A stretch of DNA of 58,676 nucleotides from Naasia sp. (GCA_025463675.1 JAODAX010000092.1:1-58676), one strand, 5' to 3'; counted from the stretch's first letter, positions 42,944 through 52,574 are shown. The notes: generated by a model not told the origin, from the letters alone. Translations and numbers: made by a program.

Positions 42944-43258
42944 TCAGCCGGACACGGAGTCCTTCAGCGCCTGCTCGAGCCGCTGCAGCTTGCCGGTGAG
43001 TTCCCCGGTGTGTCCGGGGCGGATGTCCGCCTTCAGCACGAGCGAGACGCGGGTGCCGAACGGCGCGACGGCCTCCGTCGCGCGCCGGACGACGTCCATC
43101 ACCTCGTCCCATTCGCCCTCCAGCTCGGTGAACATCGACGAGGTTGAGTTGGGCAGGCCGGATTCGCGGACAACCCGCACGGCCGCGGCGACCGCGTCGT
43201 GCACGGAGGCGTCCGGGTTCTCGCCCCCGCTGGGGGCGACTGAGAAGGCTACGAGCAT
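42944..43258 (-). CDS. UPF0045 / MTH1187-like thiamine-binding protein
   Basis: 104 aa. MLVAFSVAP..GE, ASVHDAVAAAVRVVRESGLP, MFTELEGEWDEVMDVVRRA and RVSLVLKADIRPGH are family-typical. Relatives bind thiamine or hydroxymethylpyrimidine; role unproven. The start ATG overlaps the GT87-like stop by 1 nt (TGATG), so the two are coupled. Confidence 0.87.
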   Translation of the reverse strand: MLVAFSVAPSGGENPDASVHDAVAAAVRVVRESGLPNSTSSMFTELEGEWDEVMDVVRRATEAVAPFGTRVSLVLKADIRPGHTGELTGKLQRLEQALKDSVSG

Positions 43259-44523
43259 CAGGTCTCCTTGGTGAGGGCCGGGTCCGCCGGCACGGTTGTG
43301 GCAGGGTGGGAGTGCGCTGCCGGCAGCCGCCAGAGGGCGGTGACGGCGAGGACGAGCAGCGCGACGAGGCCCAAGTTGCGCGCGGTGAGGACGGCGGCGG
43401 GCAGCGGGTCGGCGCCGATCAGCGGGCCGTACGCCCACGGGTAGACGATCTGGGTGAGCACGGCGATGCCGAGGACCGGCACCGCCGGGGCGCCGAGCGC
43501 GCGCTGCCCGGCGACCAGGCCGAGGATCACCGGGGCGGCCAGCCACCCGACGAACTGCGGCGAGCCCACCTTGTTGACGACGATCAGCGTCGTCACGAGG
43601 GCGAGCGTGAGCGGCACGAGCAGCGCACCGGGCTCGACTCCGCGGCGCAGGCCGCGCGCCGCGACGAGGCCGACGGCCGCGACGGCGAGAACGAGCAGCG
43701 GCGTCATCACGGCAGCCGTCTCGAACGCCCCCGGCCCGAACACCTGGTAGGTGAGGATGTCGGTGTCGTAATAGATGCGGCTGCCGGCCAGCCCGAGCAC
43801 CGCCTGCCAGAGCCACAGCGCACTGACCGGCGCCTCCACCTGCAGGCCGCGCGAGCCCTGCTCGACGACGAAGCCCAGCACGTTGGCGCCGCTGCCGGCG
43901 ACTAGCGCCGCGGCGAGGATCGCCGCGCTGAGCCCCAGCGCCCCGGCCAGCAGGTGCAGCCGCCGCCGGACCCCCACGAGCGCGGCCGCGAGCACGGCGG
44001 CCGGCCACACCTTGATCCAGGCGCCGAGCGCGAGCAGCACCCCGGCCACCACCGGCCGGCGCTCGAGGGCGAGCAGGCCCAGGATCGCGAGGGGCGCGGT
44101 GACCGCGTCGAGCCGGGCGACGGCGATCGGGCCGAGCGCGGCGAGGAAGGCCACCCACCACCAGGCTGCGGCGGGACTGCGGCGCAGCAGCGCGCCGAAC
44201 GCGAGCGCGTCGAGCGCGGTGACCATCGCGAGCCAGACGACCCCGTACGCCTCGGATCCGAGGAGGTAGGCGGCGCCCATCGGCAGCAGCGCGCCGACCG
44301 GGTACACCCACGTGGTGTCGATGCCCACCAGCACGCCGGTGTCGCGGGCCCAGTCCATCCAGAACCGGTAGACGTTGACGACGTCTCCGAACGGCAGGTG
44401 CACCGCGTCGAGCAGGTTGATCGCCCCGAGCACGACGTGCACGACCGCGAAGGCCGCCCACGCCCCGACGGGGCCCGTAACAATTCGTCGCGAGTGTCCC
44501 GCGCCGCGGCCCGGTTCGGTCAT
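43258..44523 (-). CDS. GT87-like (DUF2029) polyprenol-sugar mannosyltransferase/membrane protein
   Basis: 421 aa with about 11 hydrophobic segments. A periplasmic-loop VYRFWMDWARDTG and the later VNKVGSPQFVGWLAAP fit DUF2029/GT87, which use polyprenyl-phosphate mannose for lipomannan or cell-wall glycan mannosylation. Relation to glycan synthesis is inferred from family. ATG 44523 (MTEPGRGAG) is chosen; a longer open frame upstream overlaps the divergent ABC gene leader. Confidence 0.8.
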   Translation of the reverse strand: MTEPGRGAGHSRRIVTGPVGAWAAFAVVHVVLGAINLLDAVHLPFGDVVNVYRFWMDWARDTGVLVGIDTTWVYPVGALLPMGAAYLLGSEAYGVVWLAMVTALDALAFGALLRRSPAAAWWWVAFLAALGPIAVARLDAVTAPLAILGLLALERRPVVAGVLLALGAWIKVWPAAVLAAALVGVRRRLHLLAGALGLSAAILAAALVAGSGANVLGFVVEQGSRGLQVEAPVSALWLWQAVLGLAGSRIYYDTDILTYQVFGPGAFETAAVMTPLLVLAVAAVGLVAARGLRRGVEPGALLVPLTLALVTTLIVVNKVGSPQFVGWLAAPVILGLVAGQRALGAPAVPVLGIAVLTQIVYPWAYGPLIGADPLPAAVLTARNLGLVALLVLAVTALWRLPAAHSHPATTVPADPALTKET

Positions 44524-44611
44524 GCTGAGTCCGGACGCGGCGGCACCACAGCACGCTACCGCAGCCCCCTTCCGCCCCTGCACCCTCCGCATTCTCTACG
44601 AGGAGACCCCG

Positions 44612-45457
44612 ATGAACGTTTCCCGGATCCGCGGCGGCATCGGCGCGCTCGGCGCCGCCGCCGCGCTGCTCGCCCTCACCGCCTGCGGCGGCTCCCCCAC
44701 CGCCTCCGGCGACGCGGACAGCGGCTACGTCACCGAGGGCAAGCTGACCATCGCCACCGGCGAGCCCGCCTACTACCCGTGGGTGATCGACGACGCCCCG
44801 CAAACCGGCGAAGGCTTCGAGGCCGCGGTCGCTTACGCGGTGGCGGAGCAGCTGGGCTTCGGCGAGGACGACGTCGTATGGGTCCGGACCTCGTTCGAGG
44901 AGGCGATCGCGCCGGGCCCGAAGAGCTTCGACATCAACCTGCAGCAGTTCTCGATCACCGACGAGCGCGAGCAGAACGTCGACTTCTCCTCGCCGTACTA
45001 CGAGACCACCCAGGTGGTGGTGACGACGGCCGACTCGAAGGCGGCCGACGCGGAGTCGCTCGCGGACCTGAAGGGCCTCCTGATCGGGGCCCAGACGGGC
45101 ACGACCAGCTTCACCGCAATCGAGGAGCAGATCGCCCCGAGCGCCGGCGCCCAGGCCTTCACCACGAACGAGGACGCGGTGCTGGCCCTTCAGAGCGGCA
45201 CGGTCGACGCGATCGTCGTCGACCTGCCCACCGCCTTCTACGTGTCCGGGGTCGAACTCGAGGACGGCGTGCTCGTCGGCCAGCTGCCGCAGTCGGAGAA
45301 CCTCGCCGCCGACGCGTTCGGCCTCGTGCTGGCGAAGGACAGCCCGCTCACCGACGAGGTGACCGCCGCGGTCGACGCACTGCGCGAGGACGGCACGCTC
45401 GACGCTCTCGCCGAGGAGTGGCTCGCCGACGCCGGGGACGCCCCCATCCTTGACTAG
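44612..45457 (+). CDS. Polar amino acid ABC transporter, substrate-binding lipoprotein
   Basis: 281 aa. Signal peptide with lipobox LTAC (~22-25) and a Gly-rich linker, then an SBP_bac_3 domain (GKLTIATGEPAYYPW, GFEAAVAYAVAEQLG, NLQQFSITDERE). Binds a polar amino acid or cystine outside the cell. Strong ribosome site CGAGGAG 8 nt before ATG 44612. First gene of a three-gene ABC operon, divergent from the GT87-like gene. Confidence 0.93.
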   Translation: MNVSRIRGGIGALGAAAALLALTACGGSPTASGDADSGYVTEGKLTIATGEPAYYPWVIDDAPQTGEGFEAAVAYAVAEQLGFGEDDVVWVRTSFEEAIAPGPKSFDINLQQFSITDEREQNVDFSSPYYETTQVVVTTADSKAADAESLADLKGLLIGAQTGTTSFTAIEEQIAPSAGAQAFTTNEDAVLALQSGTVDAIVVDLPTAFYVSGVELEDGVLVGQLPQSENLAADAFGLVLAKDSPLTDEVTAAVDALREDGTLDALAEEWLADAGDAPILD

Positions 45458-46358
45458 CCCCGGCAGCGCGTCCCCCGGCAGCGCGGACGCGAGCAGCGCG
45501 CGCCCCGGCGAGCCCGTCGCTCCGAGCCCGATCGAGCTGGAGCGGCGGGCCGTCCGGCGTCGGCAGACGACCCGCTCGGTGCTGGTCGCCGGAGTATCGA
45601 CGCTCGCGTTCGCCGCACTCGCCTGGTTCACCCTGCTGTCCACGCCCGGCTGGTCGCGGGTGCAGGGCACCTTCTTCGACCCGGCGGTCGCGATCGAGGC
45701 CTGGCCGCGGGTGTTCCAGGGCCTGCTGCTGAACCTCACCGTGCTGCTGTTCGCCGCCGCAGGCGTCCTGGTGCTCAGCATCGTGATCGCGACCCTGCGC
45801 ACGCTGCGCGGGCCGGTCTTCTTCCCGGTGCGGATCGTCGCCGCCGCCTACACGGACGTCTTCCGGGGGCTGCCGCTCATCATCGTCCTGTACCTGGTCG
45901 GCTTCGGTGTGCCCGGGCTCGGCTTCACCGCGGAGCGGCCGCCGGCGGCCGTCCTCGGCACGATCGCGCTCATCCTCACCTACTCGGCCTACGTCGCCGA
46001 GGTGTTCCGCGCGGGCATCGAGGCGGTGCACCCGAGCCAGCGGCTCGCCGCCCGCTCGCTCGGCCTCAGCCACGCCCAGACGCTGCGGCTGGTGGTGCTG
46101 CCGCAGGCGGTCCGGAAGGTGACGCCCGCGCTGATGAACGACTTCGTCGCCATGCAGAAGGACGTCGGCCTCATCTCGGTGCTCGGCGCGGTCGACGCGG
46201 TGCGGGCAGCACAGATCGAGACCGCGGCGAGCTTCAACTTCACCCCCTACGTGCTCGCCGGCCTGCTGTTCGTGCTCCTCGCCCTGCCGATGATCCGGCT
46301 CACCGACTGGTACTCGGCCCGGATGCGCACGCGCGAGCAGGCGGGGGCGATCGTATGA
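45450..46358 (+). CDS. Polar amino acid ABC transporter permease
   Basis: 302 aa. A hydrophilic N-terminal ~45 residues, then about five membrane segments with the EAA loop QRLAARSLGLSHAQTLRLVVLPQA. HisMQ-type. Start TTG 45450 overlaps the binding-protein stop by 8 nt; no other start codon fits the N-terminus, and a later start would remove part of the polar tail only. Confidence 0.9.
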   Translation: MTSPGSASPGSADASSARPGEPVAPSPIELERRAVRRRQTTRSVLVAGVSTLAFAALAWFTLLSTPGWSRVQGTFFDPAVAIEAWPRVFQGLLLNLTVLLFAAAGVLVLSIVIATLRTLRGPVFFPVRIVAAAYTDVFRGLPLIIVLYLVGFGVPGLGFTAERPPAAVLGTIALILTYSAYVAEVFRAGIEAVHPSQRLAARSLGLSHAQTLRLVVLPQAVRKVTPALMNDFVAMQKDVGLISVLGAVDAVRAAQIETAASFNFTPYVLAGLLFVLLALPMIRLTDWYSARMRTREQAGAIV

Positions 46359-47089
46359 GCGCGCTGCTGCGGCTCTCCAGCATCCGTAAGTCGTTCGGCG
46401 GCACCGAGGTGCTGCGCGGCATCGACCTCGAGGTCGCGGAGGGCGACGTGGTCGCGCTGATCGGGGCCAGCGGCTCCGGCAAGTCGACCCTGCTGCGCGT
46501 CATCAACCTGCTGGAGCGGGTCGACGACGGCCAGGTCTTCCTGCGGGGTGAGGACATCACCGACCCCGGCGTGCGCGCCGACCGCGTGCGTGCCCGGATC
46601 GGTGTCGTCTTCCAGCACCTCAACCTCTTCCCGCACCTCAGCGTCCTCGACAACATCACGCTCGCCGCGCGGCATGTGCACCGCACCCCGCGGCGGGCGG
46701 CCGAGGAGCGCGCCCGCGAGCTCCTCGACCGGATCGGGCTCGCCGACCGTGCCGACGCGTTCCCCGACCGACTGTCCGGCGGGCAGCAGCAGCGGGTCGC
46801 GATCGTCCGGGCGCTCGCCACCGAGCCCGACCTGCTGCTGCTCGACGAGATCACGAGCGCGCTCGACCCGATGCTCGTCGGCGAGGTCCTCGCCCTGGTG
46901 CGCGACCTCGCGGACGCCGGCACCACGATCCTGATGGCGACGCACGAGATGGCCTTCGCCCGCGACGTGGCCGACAGCGTCGTGTTCGTCGACGGCGGGA
47001 CGATCGTCGAGCAGGGGCCGCCCGCAACGCTCTTCACCGCCCCGCGCGAGGAGCGGACCCGCGCCTTCCTCGAGCGCTTCAGCGCCTAG
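46355..47089 (+). CDS. Polar amino acid ABC transporter ATP-binding protein
   Basis: 244 aa. Walker A GASGSGKST, Q-loop GVVFQHLNLF, signature LSGGQQQRVAI, Walker B LLLLDEITSALD, switch His in MATHEMAF. GlnQ/HisP type. Overlaps the permease by 4 nt (ATGA). Completes a SBP-permease-ATPase unit; substrate could be cystine given the methionine focus of the region, but this is speculative. Confidence 0.95.
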   Translation: MSALLRLSSIRKSFGGTEVLRGIDLEVAEGDVVALIGASGSGKSTLLRVINLLERVDDGQVFLRGEDITDPGVRADRVRARIGVVFQHLNLFPHLSVLDNITLAARHVHRTPRRAAEERARELLDRIGLADRADAFPDRLSGGQQQRVAIVRALATEPDLLLLDEITSALDPMLVGEVLALVRDLADAGTTILMATHEMAFARDVADSVVFVDGGTIVEQGPPATLFTAPREERTRAFLERFSA

Positions 47090-47132
47090 CGCCCGACCCC
47101 GGGCCCCCTCGGTGGGAAGTGCTGCTTCGCGC

Positions 47133-47633
47133 TCAGTAGCCGGAGAAGCGGTCGGTGCGGATGCGGCGCACCGGCCCGGCGGAGCTCCGCGCGGCACGCA
47201 CCATGAACGACGGCGAGCCCGACAGCTACGCGACGCTCCCGGTCCGGCACCTCGCCGATCGCCACCGTGAGCACGTCCTCCCACGTCGGACTCGGCCCCG
47301 GCGGGCCGTCGGGCGTGAGGCGGCGCCGTAGCCGAGCCGCTCGAGCGCTCCCCCGACGAGCGGCGAGACGGCGCCGCCGGTCGCCCGGTAGAGCCGGTCG
47401 TACAGCGCGAGCAGCGGGGCGGCGTCGGGCGGGAAGTCGGCGCTGCCGCCGTCGCGGGCCAGCCGGCTGACCAGCGAATCGGGGCGGAAGCGCGACGACG
47501 CGGCATCGAACCGGTCCACCAACTTCCGCACGGCGCCGTCATGCGCGGCCGGCAGCGGGTCAGCGGTGTCGACCCGCCACGCGGTGCCGAGCGCCTCGCA
47601 GCTGCGCTGCCCCGGGGTGTCATCCGGCGGCAT
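47133..47633 (-). pseudogene. Broken ApbE (FAD:protein FMN transferase) remnant
   Basis: Minus-strand residues from ATG 47633 match only the N-terminal third of ApbE (LGTAWRV..., RFRPDSLVSRL, YDRLYRATGGAVSPLVGG, LERLGYGA). The frame then ends at 47226, while a following ApbE-like stretch (TPDGPPGPSPTWEDVL) continues in another phase. A short tail in the first phase (RRIRTDRFSGY, stop 47133-47135) looks like the end of a different reductase. Together this suggests frameshifts or deletions and no working transferase. It overlaps the FMN-binding gene end by 14 bp. Confidence 0.75.
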
Positions 47634-47991
47634 CGGCCTTGATGGCCTCAAGCGCCGCGGTGAAGCCCTGGCTCGTCAGCGAGGAGCCCGCCACGCGCGA
47701 CACCTGCAGCTCGTCGATGTCCTTGCTCACCCCCTCGGCGGCGATGCCGGACGCGAACTGCCCCTGGTATTGCTCGGCGTTGCCGTCGGTGGCCCGCGGG
47801 GTGACCTCGACCGCGGTGACGATGTCGTCCTCGAGGGTGACGCTCACGCCGATCGGCTCCTCGCCGCCCGGCGAGCGGTACTCACCCTCCGCCTGGCAGG
47901 TGCCGTCGGCGTAGGGGCCGCCGTCGGTGCCCGCGCTGGCCGGCTGGTCGGTGGGCGCACAGCCCGCGAAGGCGCCGATCCCGCGAGGCAC
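47620..47991 (-). CDS. FMN-binding domain protein, probably with damaged leader
   Basis: 123 aa from GTG 47991. The FMN_bind domain is intact (YADGTCQAEGEYRSPGGEEPIG, VSRVAGSSLTSQGFTAAL), and ApbE would attach FMN to the Thr/Ser motif. The N-terminus is abnormally short before the lipobox-like AFAGC: no basic residues or full hydrophobic core. A plausible leader (MIRPARAAP...) lies upstream in another phase, so a small frameshift may have disabled export. Its partner ApbE downstream is clearly broken. Confidence 0.65.
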   Translation of the reverse strand: MPRGIGAFAGCAPTDQPASAGTDGGPYADGTCQAEGEYRSPGGEEPIGVSVTLEDDIVTAVEVTPRATDGNAEQYQGQFASGIAAEGVSKDIDELQVSRVAGSSLTSQGFTAALEAIKADAAG

Positions 47992-48093
47992 GGAGCGGCA
48001 CGGGCGGGACGGATCACGCGGGCCTCCCGTTCTGGCTGACGAGACAACCGTTGCATCGTCGCCCGCGCCGCGCCGCGAAAGGGCGGGAACTGC

Positions 48094-48939
48094 TCAGGAT
48101 TTCGCGCCGTCGAGCAGGCGGGCGATCACGGCGGGCACCGCCTCGGCGATGTCCAGGGCGACGAGCGGGCCGCCGCCGGACGCGACAGCGCCTGCCCGGC
48201 CGTGCACGAGTGCGGCCGCAGCGGCGACGGGGACGAGCAGCGCCGGATCGGCGACCACCTCGTCGCTGCGGGCTGCGACGAGGGCGCCGAGGATGCCGCC
48301 GAGCACGTCGCCGGAGCCGGCAGTCGCCAGCCAGGGCGGCCCGGCCGCGACCGCGAGCCCGGCGCCGGCCGGGCCGACGATCTGCGTGACGGCGCCCTTC
48401 AGCAGCACCGTCACGCCGAGCAGCTGCGCGGCGCGCGTCGCCCAGCGCGCGGGATCGGCGGACACCTGCACGCGGTCCACCCGCTCGCCGCGGGCGGTGA
48501 GCAGCCTGGCGAGCTCCCCCGCGTGCGGCGTGATCACGGTGGGTCCGGCCGCCGAGCCGGCCAGGTCGAGCGCGCCGGCATCCAGCACGGTGGGCACCCG
48601 CTGGGCGAGCGCCGCGCCGATCCTGTCCCGCAGCGCGTCCGTACGCTGCGCGGCGTCCATGCCGGAGCCCACCAGCCAGGCCTGCACGCGGCCGGGGGCG
48701 GTCACGATCTCCGGGCGGCGCTGCAGCACCAGGCGCGCGGCGTCCGGGTCGCCGAGGTAGCGCACCATCCCGGCGCCGGCCCGGGCAGCGCCCTCGACGC
48801 CGAGGACGGCGGCCCCCGGGTACTCCGCCGAGCCGGTGAGCACCCCGAGGACGCCGCGCGAATACTTGTCGTCCTCGGCTACCGGCCGGCGCAGCTGGGT
48901 GGCCGCCTCCGCGTCGGTGAACGGGTCCGTCCGGATCAT
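48094..48939 (-). CDS. nnrD: ADP-dependent NAD(P)H-hydrate dehydratase
   Basis: Repairs hydrated NAD(P)H. 281 aa ribokinase-like fold. GVLGVLTGSAEYPGAAVLG, VITPHAGELARLL and the catalytic-Asp motif LATAGSGDVLGGILGAL are diagnostic. Only the dehydratase half is present; the epimerase (NnrE) domain is not fused. ATG 48939 has TAGGGT 6 nt upstream; it diverges from the old yellow enzyme gene. Confidence 0.94.
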   Translation of the reverse strand: MIRTDPFTDAEAATQLRRPVAEDDKYSRGVLGVLTGSAEYPGAAVLGVEGAARAGAGMVRYLGDPDAARLVLQRRPEIVTAPGRVQAWLVGSGMDAAQRTDALRDRIGAALAQRVPTVLDAGALDLAGSAAGPTVITPHAGELARLLTARGERVDRVQVSADPARWATRAAQLLGVTVLLKGAVTQIVGPAGAGLAVAAGPPWLATAGSGDVLGGILGALVAARSDEVVADPALLVPVAAAAALVHGRAGAVASGGGPLVALDIAEAVPAVIARLLDGAKS

Positions 48940-48945
48940 CCGCCC

Positions 48946-48951
48946 ACCCTA
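48946..48951 (-). promoter_or_regulatory. -10 box of a leaderless promoter (nnrD)
   Basis: TAGGGT on the minus strand, 6 nt before ATG 48939. Confidence 0.5.
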
Positions 48952-48981
48952 AGGCGGCGCGGGAAACCCCCGCGCCGGGGT

Positions 48982-48987
48982 TACGGT
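48982..48987 (+). promoter_or_regulatory. -10 box of a possible leaderless promoter (old yellow enzyme)
   Basis: TACGGT lies 7 nt before ATG 48995, but the intervening GGAAGCG could also serve as a ribosome site. Confidence 0.4.
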
Positions 48988-48994
48988 GGAAGCG

Positions 48995-50074
48995 ATGACT
49001 GCCGCCCTGTTCTCCCCATTCGCCGTGCGCGGCGTGACCACCCGCAACCGGATCTGGGTGTCGCCGCTCTGCCAGTACTCGGTCGACAAGCGCGACGGCG
49101 TGCCCATCGACTGGCATCTCGTGCACCTCGGCTCGATGGCGATCGGCGGTGCGGGACTGGTGATGAGCGAGGCGACGGCGGTGCTGCCGGAGGGCCGCAT
49201 CTCCGCGCAGGACACCGGCATCTGGAACGACGAGCAGGTCGCCGGCTGGCGACGCGTCACCGACTTCCTGCACGGCCAGGGCGCCGTCGCCGGCATGCAG
49301 CTCGCGCACGCCGGGCGCAAGGCGTCCGTGCACCCCGAGCTCGGCGGGCCCCTCAGCGGCAGCCTCGGCATGGAGGAGGGCGGCTGGACGACGGTCGCGC
49401 CCTCCGCCGTCCCGTTCCCCGGCTACGCGGCCCCGCGCGCGCTGGACGCCGCCGGCATTGACGCTGTGGTCGCCGCGTTCACGGCGGGTGCGCGGCGCGC
49501 GCTCGAGGCGGGCTTCGACCTGGTCGAACTGCACGCGGCGCACGGCTACCTCCTGCACCAGTTCCTGTCCCCGCTCAGCAACGAGCGCACCGACGGATAC
49601 GGCGGCAGCCTCGAGAACCGTGCCCGCATCCTGCTGCGCATCGTGCGGGCTGTGCGCGCCGAGGTCGGCGACGACGTGCCCATCTTCGTGCGCTTCAGCG
49701 GCACCGACTGGGTCGAGGGCGGCTGGACCGTCGAGGACACCGCGACCGTCGCCGGCTGGGCGCGGGACGCGGGCGCCGACCTGGTGGACGTGTCGAGCGG
49801 CGGCCTCGTCCCTGGCGCGGACATCCCGGTCGGGCCGGGCTACCAGGTGCCGCTCGCCGAGCACGTGCGCGGCGCCGGCGTCGCCGTCAACGCTGTGGGC
49901 CTGATCACCGAGCCGCAGCAGGCGGCCGACATCATCGACTCCGGGCGCGCGGACGCGGTGATGATGGGCCGTCAGCTGATGCGCGAGCCGCACTTCCCGC
50001 TGCGTGCCGCGCACGAGCTCGGCGTCGACGTCGACTACTGGCCGCCGCAGTACCGTCGCGCCCGCTGGCGCTGA
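48995..50074 (+). CDS. NADPH-dependent old yellow enzyme (YqjM class)
   Basis: 359 aa FMN TIM barrel. RNRIWVSPLCQYS carries the class III (YqjM-like) Cys that modulates FMN, LAHAGRKAS and HAAHGYLLHQFLSP hold the substrate-binding His pair, and NERTDGYGGSLENRAR plus MMGRQLMREP are family motifs. Reduces activated C=C bonds such as quinones, maleimides or nitro compounds. ATG 48995 is used; an in-frame GTG three codons earlier is the alternative. Confidence 0.93.
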   Translation: MTAALFSPFAVRGVTTRNRIWVSPLCQYSVDKRDGVPIDWHLVHLGSMAIGGAGLVMSEATAVLPEGRISAQDTGIWNDEQVAGWRRVTDFLHGQGAVAGMQLAHAGRKASVHPELGGPLSGSLGMEEGGWTTVAPSAVPFPGYAAPRALDAAGIDAVVAAFTAGARRALEAGFDLVELHAAHGYLLHQFLSPLSNERTDGYGGSLENRARILLRIVRAVRAEVGDDVPIFVRFSGTDWVEGGWTVEDTATVAGWARDAGADLVDVSSGGLVPGADIPVGPGYQVPLAEHVRGAGVAVNAVGLITEPQQAADIIDSGRADAVMMGRQLMREPHFPLRAAHELGVDVDYWPPQYRRARWR

Positions 50075-50090
50075 CCCCGAGCGCCGCAGA

Positions 50091-51128
50091 TCACGAGCGG
50101 CGGGTGGCGTCCTGCACTTCGCCGACGAGCTCCTCGATGATGTCCTCGAGGAACAACACGCCGACCGTGGTGCCCTGCTCGTCGAACGCGCGGGCTACGT
50201 GCACGCCGGCGCGGCGCATCGTAGCGAGCGCGTCCTCCAGCTCGGTGTTCACGAAGATCGAGATCAGCTGGCGGACGAACTTCGACGGCACCGGCGCATC
50301 CACCTCGTCGTCGTCGAGCTCGAGCACGTCCTTGAGATGCAGGTACCCGGCGGGCTCCCCCGACGGGTCGACGAGCACGTAGCGCGAGAAGCCGCTCAGG
50401 CTGACGGCGCGCTCCAGCTCGCGCGGGGAGGCGTCCTCGGGCAGGCTGACCAACTGGCCGACAGGGATGACGATGTCCGCGACGCGCTTCTCGGTGAACT
50501 CGAACGCCGCGTTCAGGGCGCCCGTGGTGTCCCGGAGGACGCCCTCGCGCGTCGACTGCCCGACGATGTTCTGCACCTCTTCGAGCGTGAACGTGCTGGC
50601 CGCCTCGTCTTTCGGCTCGATGCCGGCCAGGCGCACGATCCCGTTCGCCACCCAGTTGAGGGCGAAGATGATCGGCCGGAAGACCGTCGCGAAGGCCAGC
50701 AGCGGCGACGCGAGCAGCAGCACCGCCCGGTCGGGCACGGAGAAGGAGATGTTCTTCGGAACCATCTCGCCGATCACGACGTGCAGGAACGACACGATGA
50801 TCAGCGCGATGACGAACGCGACCACGTCGCTCGCGGTGTCCGGCAGCCCGATCAGGTGCAGTGGCCCCTCGAGCAGGTGGTGGATCGCCGGCTCGGACAC
50901 GTTGAGGATCAGCAGCGAGCACACCGTGATGCCCAGCTGCGTGGTCGCCAGCATGAGGGTGGCGTGCTCCATCGCGAACAGCGCCGTCTTCGCGCTGCGC
51001 TTGCCGCGCTCGGCGAGCGGCTCGATCTGCGATCGGCGAGCGGAGATGACCGCGAACTCGGCGGCCACGAAGAACGCGTTGATGACGAGCAGCACGACGA
51101 GCCACCCGATTCCGGCCCAGTCGCTCAT
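50091..51128 (-). CDS. CNNM/DUF21-CBS membrane protein (CorC/hemolysin-like)
   Basis: 345 aa. DUF21 membrane part with about four segments ([42 protein letters not shown]), then a CBS pair (SRYVLVDPSGEPAGYLHLKDVLEL; VLFLEDIIEELVGEVQD). CNNM/CorB-type proteins bind Mg-ATP in CBS and transport or sense Mg2+/Co2+. Lacks the C-terminal CorC_HlyC transporter-associated domain that its neighbour has. ATG 51128 overlaps the larger paralogue stop by 4 nt. Confidence 0.9.
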   Translation of the reverse strand: MSDWAGIGWLVVLLVINAFFVAAEFAVISARRSQIEPLAERGKRSAKTALFAMEHATLMLATTQLGITVCSLLILNVSEPAIHHLLEGPLHLIGLPDTASDVVAFVIALIIVSFLHVVIGEMVPKNISFSVPDRAVLLLASPLLAFATVFRPIIFALNWVANGIVRLAGIEPKDEAASTFTLEEVQNIVGQSTREGVLRDTTGALNAAFEFTEKRVADIVIPVGQLVSLPEDASPRELERAVSLSGFSRYVLVDPSGEPAGYLHLKDVLELDDDEVDAPVPSKFVRQLISIFVNTELEDALATMRRAGVHVARAFDEQGTTVGVLFLEDIIEELVGEVQDATRRS

Positions 51129-52459
51129 CGGCGCTCCTCCGGCTTCGGCACTGCGACGGCGGTCTGCGTGGTCGGCGTGTAGCGGATGCGATCGACCCGG
51201 CGGCCGTCCATCCGGACGACGCGCAGCACGCCGTCGGGCAGCGTCACCTCGTCGCCGACGTCCGCCAGGCGGCCCAGCTCGCTGAGCAGGTAGCCGGCGA
51301 TGGTCTCGTACGGGCCGTCCTCCGGTACATCGATGCCGGCCTGCTCGAGCAGCTCGTCCGGGCGCAGGCTGCCGGGAAACGTCAACGACGTGCGGCCACG
51401 CACGACACCGGCCCGGGTGCGGTCGTGCTCGTCGACCAGGTCGCCGACGAGCTCCTCCACCAGGTCCTCGAGGGTGGTCACGCCGGCCGTGCCGCCGTAC
51501 TCGTCGACGACGACCGCCATCTGGTAGCCGCGGCCCCGCAGCTCCTCCAGCAGCGTGTCGAGGCGCATCGTCTCCGGCACCCGGAGGGCGTCTGTCTGCA
51601 GCGCACCGACCGGCACGGCCGCCCGCCGCTCGCGGGGAACGCCGACGGCCTGCTTCACGTGCACAAGGCCGACGATGTCGTCGAGGCCGCCGTCGGTGAC
51701 CGGGAAGCGGGAGTATCCGGTGCGGCGGGCGAGGGCGAGAACGTCAGCGGCGGTGTCGCTGCGCTCGAGGCTCGCGATCCGCGGCCGGGGCGTCATCACG
51801 TCGGAGGCGAGCCGCTCGGAGAAGTTGAGGGTGCGGGTCAGCAGCGTCGCGGTGTCGCTGTCAAGCACGCCGGCGGTCGCGGAGCGGCGGAGCAGGGAGC
51901 TGAGCTCGTCGGCGGTGCGGGCGCCGGACAGCTCCTCCTTCGGCTCGACGCCGAGGAGGCGCAGGATGGCGTTGGCCGTGCCGTTCAGGAAGCGGACGGC
52001 GGGCCGGAACACGGTGGTGAACAGCACCTGGAAGGGCACGACGATCTTGGCGGTCGCGCGCGGCACGGCCAGCGCGAAGTTCTTGGGGGCGAGCTCGCCG
52101 ATGATCATCGACAGCAGCGTGGCGAGCACGATGCCGGTGACGGTGCCGACCGGCTGGACCGCGCCGGCCGGCAGCCCGGTGGCGGTCAGCGGCCCGCGCA
52201 GAAGCGAGCTGATCGCCGGCTCCATCGTGTAGCCGGTGAGCAGCGTGGTGATCGTGATGCCGAGCTGCGCGCTCGACAGGTGGGTCGAGGTGACCTTGAG
52301 GGCGCCGATGACGGTGCCGAGACCTCGCTCGCCCTTCTCGGCGCGGGCCTCGAGGTCGCCGCGATCCAGATTGACGAGCGCGAACTCGCTCGCCACGAAG
52401 AAGCCGGTGCCGATGGTCAGCACGACGCCGACCGCGAGCATCGCCCACTCAAACAGCAC
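51125..52459 (-). CDS. CNNM/DUF21-CBS-CorC membrane protein
   Basis: 444 aa. DUF21 with four segments ([36 protein letters not shown]), CBS pair ([47 protein letters not shown]) and a C-terminal CorC_HlyC domain ([19 protein letters not shown]). GTG 52459 is chosen; upstream in-phase codons run into the palindromic element B region and are not family-like. The tandem pair is typical of actinobacteria and is likely a two-subunit Mg2+/Co2+ system. Confidence 0.92.
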   Translation of the reverse strand: MLFEWAMLAVGVVLTIGTGFFVASEFALVNLDRGDLEARAEKGERGLGTVIGALKVTSTHLSSAQLGITITTLLTGYTMEPAISSLLRGPLTATGLPAGAVQPVGTVTGIVLATLLSMIIGELAPKNFALAVPRATAKIVVPFQVLFTTVFRPAVRFLNGTANAILRLLGVEPKEELSGARTADELSSLLRRSATAGVLDSDTATLLTRTLNFSERLASDVMTPRPRIASLERSDTAADVLALARRTGYSRFPVTDGGLDDIVGLVHVKQAVGVPRERRAAVPVGALQTDALRVPETMRLDTLLEELRGRGYQMAVVVDEYGGTAGVTTLEDLVEELVGDLVDEHDRTRAGVVRGRTSLTFPGSLRPDELLEQAGIDVPEDGPYETIAGYLLSELGRLADVGDEVTLPDGVLRVVRMDGRRVDRIRYTPTTQTAVAVPKPEERR

Positions 52460-52574
52460 GGGGTGCCCCCGTCCAGGATGCGGGCGGGGTGGGGGAATTC
52501 GGAGGGTCGTCCATCGGTCCTCCCATCCTACAGAACCCCGGCCGCACGCTCCCCGGCCGCCCCCGCGCCTGTTT

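Noticed and set aside
40900-42999. Plus-strand open frame of ~700 codons across regulator 2, the terminator and the MFS gene
   Set aside because: It reads through a real response regulator and a strong terminator and is Glu/Gly/Arg-rich nonsense; the MFS gene on the minus strand explains the open frame.
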